Notes under the pieces: generated by a model | What the model saw: only the letters and a program-made list of their open reading frames with translations | Databases searched by the model: none | What the model was told of the DNA's origin: nothing | Made by a program: the position numbers and the translations under genes | Assembly: GCF_014637725.1 (NCBI RefSeq) | Contig: NZ_BMFC01000004.1 | Span: 236,956 to 300,955, forward strand | Direction of reading: 5' to 3' | Origin: Marivita lacus | GTDB taxonomy: Bacteria; Pseudomonadota; Alphaproteobacteria; Rhodobacterales; Rhodobacteraceae | Length of the DNA stretch: 64,000 bases | In this document: piece by piece, positions 18,423 to 26,624 of the stretch | Layout of the letters: each line of letters starts with the position of its first letter | How positions within the stretch are numbered: position 1 is the stretch's first letter

Positions 18423-18717
18423 AACGGGCTCCCACGTTAAATTTTCATTTTGCCACTTTGGCTTACGTGCACGTCACTGTCACGCGCCGCAGTGCTTTTC
18501 GAGCGGCCAAAACGCACCAACCCAGCGTCCGGTTACCGTTTGTTAACCATTTTCCGATGCGGCAGGCCAATTTTCTTGCCCTCATACCTGTCATGCTATA
18601 GCTTCCGGGCATCAATAACCGGATAGGTTGTTCTGCCTCCGTCTTGCAAGACTATCGAGACCCGGCATTCTATCCGACAGAACAAGACGCAAGATGCGTT
18701 TGGCGAAAGGGAGCAAT

Positions 18718-19098
18718 ATGGCACATCCTGTTGACATCCATGTGGGAAAACGAGTTCGGCACCGGCGTTGGCTGGTCGGCATGACCCAGCAACAACTGGC
18801 TGAAAAAGTCGGAATCAAATTCCAGCAGATCCAGAAATACGAAACCGGTGCTAACCGCGTCAGCGCCTCCCGGCTCTGGGACATCGCGGATGCGCTGGAC
18901 GTGCCCGTGGCCTTTTTCTTCGAAGGCATCGAGGACGCGCAGAAGAAAGACGCCGCATCCGTCGGCATCGAAGCGATCCCGGCCGATCTTCTGGGCGACA
19001 AGGAAGCACTGGACCTGATCCGCTCCTACTATGCGATCCCGGAAAACCAGCGTCGTCGCCTGTTCGAACTGGCACGCGTCCTGTCCGACGTCGCTTGA
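18718..19098 (+). CDS. XRE-family HTH transcriptional regulator
   Basis: The 126-residue protein has a Cro/C1 HTH at residues 10-65 (RVRHRRWLVGMTQQQLAEKV, KFQQIQKYETGANRVSASRL) and a helical C-terminal extension ending in ENQRRRLFELARVL. This type is a conserved single-domain regulator in alphaproteobacteria. The ATG at 18718 is preceded by AAGGGAG; the frame is open back to 18628, but the upstream residues are not HTH-like. Confidence 0.9.
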   Translation: MAHPVDIHVGKRVRHRRWLVGMTQQQLAEKVGIKFQQIQKYETGANRVSASRLWDIADALDVPVAFFFEGIEDAQKKDAASVGIEAIPADLLGDKEALDLIRSYYAIPENQRRRLFELARVLSDVA

Positions 19099-19151
19099 GC
19101 ACGCCTGCCACCTGAGGTAGCCCTTGGCGGGCTGCGTTCAGGAGGCGTTTC

Positions 19152-19952
19152 ATGACAGAGTTTACCCCCGACGATGCCGCTGACCTTTGGTCAGTGGCAG
19201 ACCGCATGGCGTATGCCGCCCGCGCGGCGATCCTGCCGCATTTCCGGTCCGGCGGGCTGGCCACCGACAACAAGCTTGCGGGCGGGTTCGATCCCGTCAC
19301 CATCGCCGACCGCGCCGCCGAGACCGCGATGCGCGACGTACTGGCCGACCTGCGCCCCGATGACGGCATTCTGGGCGAAGAGCACGGCAGTGTCGCGGGC
19401 ACCAGCGGCCTGACCTGGGTGCTCGATCCGATCGACGGCACGCGCTCCTTCATCAGCGGCACGCCGACATGGGGCGTCCTGATCGCACTGTCGGATGAGA
19501 CCGGCCCTGTGATGGGCATGATCGACCAGCCCTATATCGGCGAACGCTTCATGGGCGGGTTGGGCCGCTGCAACTGGACCGGCCCTCGGGGCAAGGGCGC
19601 GCTTGCCACGAAATCCACCACCGACCTGTCACAGGCCATCCTGTTCTCGACCTTCCCCGAGATCGGCAGCGACGATCAGCGCACGGCGTTCCAGCGTGTC
19701 ACCCGCGCGGTCCAGCTGACCCGCTATGGCTGTGACTGCTACGCCTATGCGCTGCTGGCCGCCGGACAGATCGATCTGGTGATCGAGGCGGGGCTGAACG
19801 CCTATGACGTGCAGGCCCCCATCGCCGTGATCGAAGCGGCGGGCGGCATCGTCACCCAATGGGACGGCACGCCTGCGCATGATGGCGGCACGACGCTCGC
19901 TGCGGCCACTCCAGAACTGCACGCCGCGGCACTGTCCCTGCTCAACGGCTGA
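19152..19952 (+). CDS. hisN: HisN, inositol-phosphatase-type histidinol-phosphatase
   Basis: The 266-residue member of the FIG/IMPase superfamily carries out the penultimate dephosphorylation in histidine synthesis in many actinobacteria and alphaproteobacteria. The metal-binding motifs are GEEHG and DPIDGTRSFISGTPTWG, with the C-terminal acidic residue in NAYDVQAPI. The GTRSFISGTPTWG variant is characteristic of HisN rather than SuhB. With hisA, hisF and hisE it is the fourth his-pathway gene in the window, but in a separate transcription unit. Confidence 0.87.
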   Translation: MTEFTPDDAADLWSVADRMAYAARAAILPHFRSGGLATDNKLAGGFDPVTIADRAAETAMRDVLADLRPDDGILGEEHGSVAGTSGLTWVLDPIDGTRSFISGTPTWGVLIALSDETGPVMGMIDQPYIGERFMGGLGRCNWTGPRGKGALATKSTTDLSQAILFSTFPEIGSDDQRTAFQRVTRAVQLTRYGCDCYAYALLAAGQIDLVIEAGLNAYDVQAPIAVIEAAGGIVTQWDGTPAHDGGTTLAAATPELHAAALSLLNG

Positions 19953-20069
19953 CAAACCGCGCAATTCACGCTACACGTTCCCCGCCCGGGCGAGTCCTTG
20001 CGCTCCTTTTCTGTCGCCTTGGCGGGTAATCCACACCGAAAAGGGCAGGATATGTGTGGAGCACGCGGC

Positions 20070-21401
20070 ATGACAAGTCTCATCAAGAATGCGTCAACCC
20101 TTTTGACGATGGACACGACGCAGTCCGAACTGACCAACGCGGATATCCGCATCGAACATGGTGCGATCACCGAAATCGGGCATGGCCTGACCGGCGCGGA
20201 CGAGACCATCGACGCCAGGGGCTGTGTCGTCACACCCGGTCTGGTGAACACCCATCACCATCTCTACCAGACCCTGACCCGCGCGGTGCCCGGCGGGCAG
20301 GATGCGCTGCTTTTCGGCTGGCTTCAGACGCTCTATCCGATCTGGGCGCGGTTCGGTCCCGAAGAGATGTTCATCTCGGCGCAGATCGGGCTGGCGGAAC
20401 TGGCGCTGTCGGGCTGCACGCTGACCTCGGATCACCTTTACCTCTACCCCAACGGCGCGCGGCTGGATGACACGATTGCCGCAGCGCAGGACATCGGCAT
20501 GCGCTTTCACCCGACGCGCGGCGCCATGAGCATCGGGGAAAGCGATGGTGGCTTGCCGCCTGATGCGCTGGTCGAAGACGAGGCGGCGATCCTCGAGGAC
20601 TGCATCCGCCTCATCGACGCGCATCACGACGCCAGCGACGGCTCGATGGTGCGCGTCGGCGTGGCCCCCTGTTCGCCTTTTTCAGTCAGCCGTGATTTGA
20701 TGCGCGATGCAGCCCTTCTGGCCCGCGACAAGGGTGTGATGCTGCACACACATCTGGCCGAAAACGACGAGGACATCGCCTACAGCCTCGAGAAATTCGG
20801 CTGCCGCCCCGGCCAATATGCCGAAGACCTTGGCTGGACCGGGCCGGATGTCTGGCACGCGCATTGCGTGAAACTCGACGGGCACGAGATTGATCTCTTT
20901 GCCAAATCCCGCACCGGCGTCGCGCATTGCCCATGCTCCAACTGCCGCCTTGGATCGGGCATCGCGCCGGTGCGCGCCATGCGCGATGCCGGCGTGCCGG
21001 TGGGTCTGGGTGTCGACGGATCGGCCAGCAACGATGCGGGCAACCTTGTCGCTGAAGCCCGTCAGGCGATGCTTCTGCAACGGGTCGCCAACGGGGCCAA
21101 TGCCATGAGCGCCCGCGAAGCGCTGTTCATCGTCACGCGCGGCGGGGCGGACGTGCTGGGCCGCCCCGATTGCGGCCAGATCGCGGTGGGCAAACGCGCC
21201 GATATCGCCATCTGGGACGTGACCGGCGTGGAAAGCGCCGGAAGCTGGGACCCGGCAGCGCTGCTTCTGGCAGGGCCGACGCGGGTGAAACACCTGCTGG
21301 TCGAGGGGCGACAGGTGGTGCGAGACGGGCATGTCACGACCATCGACCTGCCCCGCGTGATCGAGCGTCAGACCGCGCTGGCCCAAAGGCTCATGGGCTA
21401 G
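20070..21401 (+). CDS. Amidohydrolase, probable 8-oxoguanine deaminase
   Basis: The 443-residue amidohydrolase has a metal-dependent TIM barrel. Visible ligands and signatures are VNTHHHLYQTLTRA, HTHLAEN, WHAHCVKLD, CPCSNCRLGSGIAPVR and GLGVDGSASND. The CPCSNCRL and DGSASND motifs are those of the 8-oxoguanine/isoxanthopterin deaminase subgroup, which salvages oxidised guanine. ATG 20070 is chosen because an upstream frame adds no family sequence and a GGAG lies 10 bases upstream. The related guanine deaminase is 5 kb away on the other strand. Confidence 0.85.
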   Translation: MTSLIKNASTLLTMDTTQSELTNADIRIEHGAITEIGHGLTGADETIDARGCVVTPGLVNTHHHLYQTLTRAVPGGQDALLFGWLQTLYPIWARFGPEEMFISAQIGLAELALSGCTLTSDHLYLYPNGARLDDTIAAAQDIGMRFHPTRGAMSIGESDGGLPPDALVEDEAAILEDCIRLIDAHHDASDGSMVRVGVAPCSPFSVSRDLMRDAALLARDKGVMLHTHLAENDEDIAYSLEKFGCRPGQYAEDLGWTGPDVWHAHCVKLDGHEIDLFAKSRTGVAHCPCSNCRLGSGIAPVRAMRDAGVPVGLGVDGSASNDAGNLVAEARQAMLLQRVANGANAMSAREALFIVTRGGADVLGRPDCGQIAVGKRADIAIWDVTGVESAGSWDPAALLLAGPTRVKHLLVEGRQVVRDGHVTTIDLPRVIERQTALAQRLMG

Positions 21402-21508
21402 CCCGCATATTCCTGCGCAAAAGAATGCCGGATGCGCCGAAGCATCTGGCACGCGCGATTTGATTTGTTAGTGTCCGTGCAAACCTATGCAGAAACGGGG
21501 CCGAGCCA

Positions 21509-22642
21509 ATGACGCGCATCAAGACCACCCATGTCGGATCGCTGCCACGCACGCAGAAGGTGGTTGATTTCATCTTCGCCCGCGAGAACCGGCAGGAGTA
21601 TGACCCTGCCGCCTTTGACACCGCTATGACCGAGGCATCGGCAAATACCGTGCGCCGTCAGGTGGACGCGGGCATCGACATCGTGTCGGATGGCGAGACT
21701 TCCAAGATCAGCTACGCCACCTACGTCAAGGACCGCTACACCGGCTTTGACGGCGACAGCCCCCGCAACGCGCCTGCCGATCTCAAGCTGTACCCGACCT
21801 TCCTAGAACGGCTCAAGAACGATGGCGGCACCCCGAAATATGCCCGTCCCATGTGCGTGGGAGAGGTAAAGTCCAAGGGTCAGGGCGAGTTGGAAACCGA
21901 CATCGCCAATCTCAAGGCCGGGATGGCGGTGCACGGCGCAACCGAAGGCTTCATGAACGCCGCCTCCCCCGGTGTGATCTCGCTCTTCCTGCAGAACGAT
22001 TTCTACCCCACCCGCGACGCCTATCTTGCCGCACTGGCGGATGCGATGCGCGCCGAATACCGCACCATCGTGGACAGCGGGCTGATGCTGCAGCTTGACT
22101 GCCCCGACCTCGCCCTGTCGCGGCACATGATCTTCACCGACCTGTCGGATGCCGAGTTCGTCAAGATCGCGGACAGCCACGTGGAGGCGATGAACCACGC
22201 GCTGGACGGGATCGACCCGTCCCGCGTGCGGGTGCATATCTGCTGGGGCAATTACGAAGGGCCGCATGTCTGCGACATCGACATGGACACGGTGTTCCCG
22301 ACCCTGATGAAGGTGCGCGCGGGCCAGGTGCTGTTCGAGACCTCGAACCCCCGCCATGCCCATGAATGGACCGTGTTCCGCGACCGCAAATCCGAGATCC
22401 CGGATCACATGGTTCTGGTGCCCGGCGTGATCGATTCGACCACCAACTTTGTCGAACATCCCGAAGTGGTCGCACAACGGATCGAACGGTTCACCGACAT
22501 TGTAGGCCCCGACCGCGTGATCGCGGGCAGCGATTGCGGCTTTGGCACCTTCGCCGGGTTTGGTGCCGTTGATCCCGAGATCGCCTATGCCAAGCTGGAA
22601 ACGCTGGCCAAGGGTGCGGCGCTCGCGTCGGGGCGTCTCTGA
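21509..22642 (+). CDS. MetE C-terminal-like protein (cobalamin-independent methionine synthase II family)
   Basis: The 377-residue barrel protein resembles only the catalytic half of MetE (THVGSLPRT at the N terminus). Zinc-type ligands appear as HICWGNY (H and C) and GSDCGFGTF (C). Stand-alone proteins of this kind include epoxyalkane:CoM transferase and uncharacterised methyl transferases, so the substrate is not certain. It ends 4 bases before the alpha/beta hydrolase, so the two are probably one operon. Confidence 0.85.
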   Translation: MTRIKTTHVGSLPRTQKVVDFIFARENRQEYDPAAFDTAMTEASANTVRRQVDAGIDIVSDGETSKISYATYVKDRYTGFDGDSPRNAPADLKLYPTFLERLKNDGGTPKYARPMCVGEVKSKGQGELETDIANLKAGMAVHGATEGFMNAASPGVISLFLQNDFYPTRDAYLAALADAMRAEYRTIVDSGLMLQLDCPDLALSRHMIFTDLSDAEFVKIADSHVEAMNHALDGIDPSRVRVHICWGNYEGPHVCDIDMDTVFPTLMKVRAGQVLFETSNPRHAHEWTVFRDRKSEIPDHMVLVPGVIDSTTNFVEHPEVVAQRIERFTDIVGPDRVIAGSDCGFGTFAGFGAVDPEIAYAKLETLAKGAALASGRL

Positions 22643-22645
22643 TCC

Positions 22646-23356
22646 ATGATCGAACCCGTCGTTTTCCTGCCCGGCATGATGTGCGACGCGCGGTTGTTCG
22701 AGCCGCAGATCCGCGCCTTTTCCGCCACCCACCCGGTAATGGTCGCGCCGATCACCCATGGCCAGCGGATGGAAGAGATCGCGTCCGGCATCCTGCCGCT
22801 CTTGCCGCACAAATTCGCTCTGGCGGGGCTGAGCATGGGGGGCATCGTGGCGATGGAGATCCTGCGCCGCGCGCCCGAACGGGTGACCCGCGTGGCGTTG
22901 ATGGACACCAATTGCCTCGCCGAAACGCCTCCCGTCGCCGCCAACCGCGAGCCGCAGATCGTCAAGGTGAAGTCCGGCAAGCTGACCGAGGTGATGCGCG
23001 ACGAACTGAAACCCAATTACCTCGCCCCCGGCCCGCGCCGCCCCGCCGTGCTGCAAACGGTGATGGACATGGCGCACACGCTGGGGCCGGAGGTGTTCAT
23101 CCACCAGTCCCGCGCCCTGCAACGCCGCCGCGACCAGCAATCCACCCTGCGCAAGATCCGCCAGCCCGCGCTGGTGCTCTGCGGCGCGCATGACGTGCTG
23201 TGCCCGGTCAAGCGGCACAGCTTCATGGCCGAACTGATCCCGCATGCGCGGCTGGTCGTGCTCGAGGATGCGGGCCACCTGCCGACGCTGGAAACCCCGG
23301 ACGAGACCAATGACGCGCTGTGGGAGTGGCTGCATCAGCCCTACGTGCTGCGCTGA
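22646..23356 (+). CDS. Alpha/beta hydrolase
   Basis: The 236-residue protein has the nucleophile elbow GLSMGG near residue 58, the acid in LVLCGAHDVLCP and the histidine in EDAGHLPTLE. The oxyanion strand VVFLPGMMCDARL is typical of small esterases. It follows the MetE-like gene directly and is followed by the palindromic repeat and RNase P RNA. The substrate is unknown. Confidence 0.88.
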   Translation: MIEPVVFLPGMMCDARLFEPQIRAFSATHPVMVAPITHGQRMEEIASGILPLLPHKFALAGLSMGGIVAMEILRRAPERVTRVALMDTNCLAETPPVAANREPQIVKVKSGKLTEVMRDELKPNYLAPGPRRPAVLQTVMDMAHTLGPEVFIHQSRALQRRRDQQSTLRKIRQPALVLCGAHDVLCPVKRHSFMAELIPHARLVVLEDAGHLPTLETPDETNDALWEWLHQPYVLR

Positions 23357-23358
23357 GG

Positions 23359-23455
23359 CCACGATGCGTCGACGCATCGTGGATGGTCCGTCGACGGACC
23401 ATCTTGAGGGCTCTGCCCTCAAACTCCCGAGGGTATTTTCAAACCAGAGAAGACA
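23359..23455. repeat. Modular palindromic intergenic repeat, copy B
   Basis: Starting 3 bases after the hydrolase stop, the sequence runs ACGATGCG-TCGA-CGCATCGT, then GATGGTCCG/CGGACCATC, then TTGAGGGC/GCCCTCAA, then the core ACTCCCGAGGGTATTTTC and AAACCAGAGAAG. Reverse-complemented, the core and the ACGATGCG hairpin match copies at 3275-3380 and 35960-36060, whereas the middle hairpins differ in sequence. Confidence 0.8.
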
Positions 23456-23483
23456 AGGGACCGCACAGCGTGAAATGGGGCGA

Positions 23484-23512
23484 TTGACCGCGGTGCCGTC
23501 TTCGCCTACGCC
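23484..23512 (+). promoter_or_regulatory. Sigma-70-type promoter of rnpB
   Basis: TTGACC and TACGCC are separated by 17 bases and end 6 bases before the predicted 5' end of RNase P RNA. Position and spacing fit a housekeeping promoter. Confidence 0.65.
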
Positions 23513-23518
23513 ACAGCT

Positions 23519-23902
23519 CGCGCGGAGGGCTGGATGGCCGCCCCTTTCATACGGGGGAGGAAAGTCCGGACTCCCTGAAGCAATGGTGCCGGGTAACGCC
23601 CGGGCAGGGCAACCTGACGGAAAGCGCCACAGAGAACAGACCGCCCCGATCTCGATCGGGGTAAGGGTGAAACGGTGGGGTAAGAGCCCACCGGGGGGCT
23701 GGCAACAGCGCCCGCATGGCAAGCCCCACCGGGAGCAATGCCGAATAGGGGGATCGCGCCGCGTGTCGGCAGGGTCGCTTCAGCCCAGATCCCCGGGTTG
23801 GCAGCACGAGGCCGGTGGCAACATCGGTCCCAGAGGAATGGTCATCCATCCTCGGGGCAACCCGAGGGGGACAGAATCCGGCTTACAGGCCCTCCGCGCG
23901 TT
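23519..23902 (+). ncRNA. rnpB: RNase P RNA
   Basis: Class A RNase P RNA, the catalytic subunit that matures tRNA 5' ends. The universal segments are present: GAGGAAAGTCCGGACTCC near the 5' end and CAGAATCCGGCTTACAGGCC near the 3' end. The terminal helix is formed by GCGCGGAGGGC at the start and GCCCTCCGCGC at the end, and fixes the boundaries to within a few bases. A T-run follows. All small open frames inside it are rejected. Confidence 0.97.
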
Positions 23903-24023
23903 TTTCTGGGCCTTTCGTGCAAAGAACCCCGCCTCAAGGGTTGACTCACCCGCGCGCGACGGTAGAAGGCAGCTTTCATGATGGAATTCACGGGCAGTCC
24001 TTGCCCGATGCAGGAGACGACCC

Positions 24024-24191
24024 ATGGCGAAGCCGACCACAATCAAAATCCGCCTGAACTCGTCTGCGGGAACGGGTCATTTCTATGTGACCAAGAAAAA
24101 CGCGCGGACGATGACGGAAAAGATGTCTGTTCGGAAGTACGACCCCGTCGTGCGCAAGCACGTCGAGTACAAAGAAGGCAAGATCAAGTAA
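24024..24191 (+). CDS. rpmG: 50S ribosomal protein L33
   Basis: The 55-residue protein begins [20 protein letters not shown] and ends [10 protein letters not shown], a full-length L33 of the cysteine-free type. The ATG is 9 bases after an AGGAG site. A strong stem-loop follows. A diverged copy of its last codons and terminator lies 870 bases downstream. Confidence 0.96.
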   Translation: MAKPTTIKIRLNSSAGTGHFYVTKKNARTMTEKMSVRKYDPVVRKHVEYKEGKIK

Positions 24192-24217
24192 GCCTTCCGG
24201 TCACACGGACAGTGAAG

Positions 24218-24254
24218 AAAAAGCCGCGTCAGGGTGATCCTGTGGCGGCTTTTT
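24218..24254 (+). terminator. Intrinsic terminator of rpmG
   Basis: A perfect 10-bp stem AAAAAGCCGC/GCGGCTTTTT encloses a loop with a further CAGG/CCTG pair. It begins 26 bases after the rpmG stop and could act in both directions because of its A- and T-runs. Confidence 0.88.
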
Positions 24255-24434
24255 CATTTGAAGACGCAGGGTTGCTATGGTGATCACGGCATGGTCCTCA
24301 CCAGGCATGCAGGATTTCGCATGCCGGGAATAACGAAAACGTGATCGCCAAATCCGCGATTTTCGCGCGTCGCAACCATTTCCCCTCAAAGAAATCTGGT
24401 AGGCTTTGGTCGCAAACATCCATCGGACATTGCC

Positions 24435-25004
24435 TTGACCCGATTTCGAGCCCTCTCCGCTCTGGCTTTTATGGCAACATTGCTGGCCATGGCAGCCCCC
24501 AGCCATTCGCAGGGCTACGGCACGGAGCGCCGCGGAGGCGGCACGACGCAGGTAGAGGTCGATGGCGTCATTCGGGGCTTCACCGAGGGTGTGCAGCAAT
24601 TATGCGGCAATATCCCTGACCCTGCTTTCAGGGTAGACTGTGTCGCAGATTATTTCGACTGGCTTGCCGACAGACTTCCTCAAACCCAGGAGTTTCGAGA
24701 AGCAGAACGGATCATCCGCGACGCAGCGAGCCAGTTGAACCGCGTTGCGCGCGACAATGCCTCCACGACCAAGCGTCCGGCAGTGTTCCGCCTCGGAAAC
24801 AGCAGCAGGCAAACCAGCCGCGCCGTGATCCCCGTCGCCCCCGAGCGTCAGGCCAGAGCGCGCTCTGCAGCCCTCGCGATCGTGGAAGAGGCCGAAACAA
24901 GACTTCTGCGCTCCGCAGACAGATCACAACGCAGCAGGGTCGCCTTCGCAAACATTGCAGCAATCGTGGGAGATTCGTCTGCAGTCCTGTTGCGAGCGAG
25001 CTAG
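24435..25004 (+). CDS. Exported protein of unknown function between rpmG duplications
   Basis: The 189-residue product starts at TTG (MTRFRALSALAFMATLLAMAAPSHSQ is a convincing signal peptide with cleavage near residue 26). The mature part has a short segment with two cysteines (QLCGNIPDPAFRVDCVADYF) that could form a disulphide, then long amphipathic helices rich in Arg, Ala and Ser. No family is recognised. It is the only gene in a segment bounded by rpmG 3'-end sequence at both sides, which suggests acquisition as a cassette. The start codon choice is uncertain; ATG 24471 would truncate the signal peptide. Confidence 0.65.
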   Translation: MTRFRALSALAFMATLLAMAAPSHSQGYGTERRGGGTTQVEVDGVIRGFTEGVQQLCGNIPDPAFRVDCVADYFDWLADRLPQTQEFREAERIIRDAASQLNRVARDNASTTKRPAVFRLGNSSRQTSRAVIPVAPERQARARSAALAIVEEAETRLLRSADRSQRSRVAFANIAAIVGDSSAVLLRAS

Positions 25005-25025
25005 CCCGGGCCGTCCAAGTGACAC

Positions 25026-25098
25026 GCACGTCGAGTACAAGGAAGGCAAAATCCATTGTCCTCCGGTCATGCGGACAGTGGAGAAAAGCCGCCTCAGG
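25026..25098 (+). pseudogene. Duplicated rpmG 3' end plus terminator remnant
   Basis: GCACGTCGAGTACAA and the following codons repeat the last part of rpmG (24158-24185) with only two changes in 28 bases, AAA to AAG and AAG to AAA, both synonymous for lysine. After that the similarity continues through CTCCGGTCA, CGGACAGTG and AAAAGCCGC, the left part of the rpmG terminator. The reading frame loses the L33 stop. It is a fragment, not a gene, and probably derives from a diverged rpmG allele. Confidence 0.8.
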
Positions 25099-25198
25099 AG
25101 TGGCTGTAGAGCGTTCATCGAAATATTCCTGCCGGCAGAAGCGTGCAGACCGGTTTCGGCGCGAAAAGCAAGATGCACTTGGTTCGCGCGACCAAACC

Positions 25199-26488
25199 TC
25201 AGCCCATCCTCTGCCCCATCACCCAAACCCCGGACACCGCGCGGTCGTCGCCCATCATGATCGTCGGGAACACCGCCTCCCAGATATCCGCCGCGCGGCG
25301 GCTGCGTTGGGCGATGGCGGGGGTTGAGCCCAGATCGAGCGTGATGAAATCCGCCTCGGTCCCCGGTGCGAGGTTCCCCACGCGGTCCGCGATCCGCAAG
25401 GACCGGGCCGAGCCTTCGGTGGCCAGCCAGAGAAGCGCCGACGGGTGCAGCGCCGTGCCGCGCAGTTGCGCCACCTCGTAAGCCGCCGCCATCGTTCGAA
25501 GCATGGAAAACGAGGACCCGCCGCCGGTATCGGTGGCCAGCCCCACGCGCTGACCCTCGGCCACCAGACCCGCCATGTCGAACAGGCCCGACCCGATGAA
25601 GGTGTTGGAGGTCGGGCAATGCACCAGCGCCGCGCCCACCTCGCGCAGACGGTCGCGTTCGCGCGGCTCCAGATGGATCGCATGGCCGTAAACCCCGTTT
25701 GCCCCCAGCAGCCCATGCGCCTCATAGGTGTCAAGGTAATCGCGCGCCTGCGGGTAGATCCCGCGCACCCAGGCGATTTCGTCGGTCTGTTCGCTCAGAT
25801 GTGTCTGCATCAGGCAATCGGGGTGTTCGGCCCACAACGCTCCCAGCGCCGACAGCTGGTCGGGCGTCGAGGTGGGCGAAAAGCGCGGCGTGATCACATA
25901 AGACGCCCGGCCCTGCCCGTGCCAGCGCGCCAGCAGCGCCTTGCTGTCGTCATAGGCCGATTGCGCCGTGTCCCGCAGCCCATCCGGCGCATTGCGGTCC
26001 ATGCAGGTCTTTCCCCCCAGCACCCGCATCCCCCGCGCCTGCGCCGCGTTGAAATAGGCCTCCACGCTTTGCGGATGAATGGTGCAATAGCTGCACATCG
26101 TCGTCGTGCCATGCGCCAGCGCCAGGTCCAGATACCGCCCCGCGATCTCTGCCGCATAGTCTGCATCGCCGAACCGCATCTCCTCGGGGAAGGTGTAGGT
26201 GTTGAGCCAGTCGATCAGCCGCTTGCCCCAGCTCGCGATCATCGCGGTCTGCGGGTAATGCACATGGGCGTCGATGAACCCCGGCAGGATCAGTGCCTGC
26301 CCGTGATCCTCGACCGCCGCCTGCGGATGGTCTCGGCGCAGATCATCCGCCGTGCCCCGCGCCAGAACATGCCCGTCCTGCACCGCGATGGCGCCCCGCG
26401 GATCAAAGCGCGCGGCGTCCGGTCCCTCGGTCATGGGATTGTCGGTGAACCAGAGGGTCTGGCCGAGATGAAGCGTGATGTCTGACAT
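25199..26488 (-). CDS. guaD: Guanine deaminase
   Basis: The 429-residue amidohydrolase converts guanine to xanthine. Zinc-site and family motifs are PGFIDAHVHYPQTAMIASWG, HLSEQTDEI, GVYGHAIHLE, HCPTSNTFIGSGLFD and ATDTGGGSSFSML. The long upstream frame to 26644 overlaps no conserved sequence, so MSDITLHLGQ at 26488 is taken as the start. It ends close to the rpmG remnant. Confidence 0.93.
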   Translation of the reverse strand: MSDITLHLGQTLWFTDNPMTEGPDAARFDPRGAIAVQDGHVLARGTADDLRRDHPQAAVEDHGQALILPGFIDAHVHYPQTAMIASWGKRLIDWLNTYTFPEEMRFGDADYAAEIAGRYLDLALAHGTTTMCSYCTIHPQSVEAYFNAAQARGMRVLGGKTCMDRNAPDGLRDTAQSAYDDSKALLARWHGQGRASYVITPRFSPTSTPDQLSALGALWAEHPDCLMQTHLSEQTDEIAWVRGIYPQARDYLDTYEAHGLLGANGVYGHAIHLEPRERDRLREVGAALVHCPTSNTFIGSGLFDMAGLVAEGQRVGLATDTGGGSSFSMLRTMAAAYEVAQLRGTALHPSALLWLATEGSARSLRIADRVGNLAPGTEADFITLDLGSTPAIAQRSRRAADIWEAVFPTIMMGDDRAVSGVWVMGQRMG

Positions 26489-26624
26489 GGAAGGCTCTTT
26501 TTGGCTTGGCCGGATGACCCTATCGCGGCACGCCACGTTGGTAAATTGCGCGCATGCCCTGTTGTCTCGCGTCCAGATTGCGTAAACGTGAGGGAAGCCA
26601 TTCAGCAAGGGGGCAGCGGGCAAG

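Noticed and set aside
21803..23722. A 639-codon minus-strand frame over the MetE-like gene, hydrolase and RNase P RNA
   Set aside because: It crosses two well-supported genes and an RNA gene; no ribosome site or family match.
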